Assembly: GCA_900313545.1 (NCBI GenBank)
Contig: OMRS01000171.1
Coordinates: forward strand, 1 to 6,435
Source of the DNA: an uncultured Eubacteriales bacterium
GTDB lineage: Bacteria > Bacillota_A > Clostridia > Christensenellales > Aristaeellaceae
Direction of reading: 5' to 3'
DNA: 6,435 nt
Shown here: piece after piece, positions 5,591 through 6,435 of the stretch
How the letters are laid out: every line of letters begins with the position of its first letter
How positions within the stretch are numbered: the stretch's first letter is position 1
Made by a program: the position numbers and the translations under genes
The notes under the pieces: model-generated
The model's database searches: none
The model's input: only the letters and a program-made list of their open reading frames with translations
Told to the model about the DNA's origin: nothing

Positions 5591-6435
5591 GACGGTCGCC
5601 TTTCATACCCTCGGGTGCAAGGTCAATCAGTATGATACCCAGGCCATGCGGGAACGGTTCCTCCAGGAGGGCTATACCGAGGTCCCGTTTGAGGGAACTG
5701 CGGATGTCTATGTGGTCAATACCTGCACGGTGACCGGCACGGGGGACCGGAAGAGCCTGTCCGCCATCCGCAGATGTGCAAGGAGGAACCCCGAAGCGCA
5801 GATTGTGGTGTGCGGCTGTCTGGCCCAGCGCAGCGCGGAGGAGGTGCGCCTGCCCGGGGTGCGCCTGATTCTGGGAACGCAGCGAAGGGGCGAAGTGGTC
5901 CGGCTGCTGGAGGAGGCCATGAAGGAAGGCTGCCAGCTGGTGGCGGTGGATTCCCTCAAAAAGGCGGCCTTTGAACAGCTGCAGGTGGATTTTCACGAGG
6001 GACACACCCGCGCCGTGATGAAAATCCAGGAGGGCTGCGACCGGTACTGCACCTACTGCATCATTCCCTCGGTCCGGGGACCGATCCGCTCAAGGCCTCC
6101 GGAGGAGATCAGAAGCGAGGCCCAGAGGCTTGGCAATGCGGGGTACCGGGAACTGGTGCTCACGGGAATCCATCTGACCAGTTACGGCCGGGACCTGGGA
6201 GACGGCTCCACGCTGCTTGACGGCATCCGGGCGGCCTGCGATGCCGGGGCTGTCCAGCGGGTGCGTCTGGGGTCCCTGGAGCCGGTGGTGGTGACGGAGG
6301 ACTGTATCGAGGGGCTGTGCCGGCTTCCCAAGGTCTGCAGGCAGTTTCACCTGGCCCTGCAAAGCGGCAGCGACAGCGTGCTTGTGCGCATGGGCCGCAG
6401 ATACCGGAAGGCGGAGTTCCTGGAGGCCTGTGCCC
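5580..6435 (+). CDS. mtaB: tRNA (t6A37) C2-methylthiotransferase, N-terminal 285 residues (3' end outside window)
   Basis: The start ATG overlaps the end of the methyltransferase gene and has AGGAAAGGAAG just upstream. The N-terminal UPF0004 domain shows FHTLGCKVNQYDT (Cys13), VVNTCTVT (Cys49) and CGCLAQR (Cys80), the three cysteines that bind the auxiliary 4Fe-4S cluster. The radical-SAM core follows with EGCDRYCTYCIIP, whose CxxxCxxC (Cys153, 157, 160) binds the catalytic cluster, and later the conserved LALQSGSDSVL region (258-268). The GCKVNQYDT and HTRAVMKIQEGC forms point to MtaB rather than MiaB or RimO. MtaB adds a methylthio group to t6A at position 37 of ANN-decoding tRNAs, stabilising the anticodon. 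The C-terminal TRAM domain should lie beyond the window. In Bacillus subtilis the homologue (yqeV) is also near rpsU, which supports the assignment. Confidence 0.94.
   Translation, partial: MQNKTVAFHTLGCKVNQYDTQAMRERFLQEGYTEVPFEGTADVYVVNTCTVTGTGDRKSLSAIRRCARRNPEAQIVVCGCLAQRSAEEVRLPGVRLILGTQRRGEVVRLLEEAMKEGCQLVAVDSLKKAAFEQLQVDFHEGHTRAVMKIQEGCDRYCTYCIIPSVRGPIRSRPPEEIRSEAQRLGNAGYRELVLTGIHLTSYGRDLGDGSTLLDGIRAACDAGAVQRVRLGSLEPVVVTEDCIEGLCRLPKVCRQFHLALQSGSDSVLVRMGRRYRKAEFLEACA

Overview
The window reads as a G+C-rich chromosomal segment from a Gram-positive anaerobe, most likely a Clostridia/Lachnospiraceae-type organism. This is inference from three things: the S21 protein has the usual Firmicutes form with a basic C-terminal tail; an MtaB-type methylthiotransferase lies close to rpsU, as in Bacillus; and the LicD, GT8 and flippase genes resemble the surface-polysaccharide loci of gut Clostridia. 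No species can be named. All genes are on the plus strand.

Region 1 (1-4251) is the end of a surface polysaccharide locus. It starts inside a chain-length-determinant (Wzz-like) gene, whose visible part has an extracytoplasmic helical segment, the second membrane helix and a kinase-like cytoplasmic domain with no visible Walker A motif. A strong intrinsic-terminator-like hairpin follows (833-888), then a G+C-rich, inverted-repeat-containing leader (889-1059) in which I see no promoter. Next come three tightly coupled genes: a LicD-family phosphotransferase (1060-1923), a GT8 glycosyltransferase (1923-2927, 1-base overlap) and a Wzx-type flippase (2920-4251, 8-base overlap). Together they suggest sugar addition, phospho-substituent decoration and export of a lipid-linked repeat unit.

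Region 2 (4248-6435) is a translation-related block. A near-consensus housekeeping promoter overlaps the flippase stop codon and drives rpsU (4339-4512). An intrinsic terminator follows rpsU. Immediately after it comes a TRM11-like RNA/DNA methyltransferase that probably starts at TTG 4562, overlapping by 11 bases the start of mtaB (tRNA t6A37 methylthiotransferase), which runs off the window. Most rpsU transcripts should stop at the terminator, so the two modification genes are probably expressed at a lower level by read-through, unless they have a promoter I could not see.

No mobile element, CRISPR array, tRNA or rRNA was seen. I found no clear case for an undescribed system. The points most worth checking are the terminator plus structured leader ahead of licD, and the uncharacterised methyltransferase wired to mtaB.
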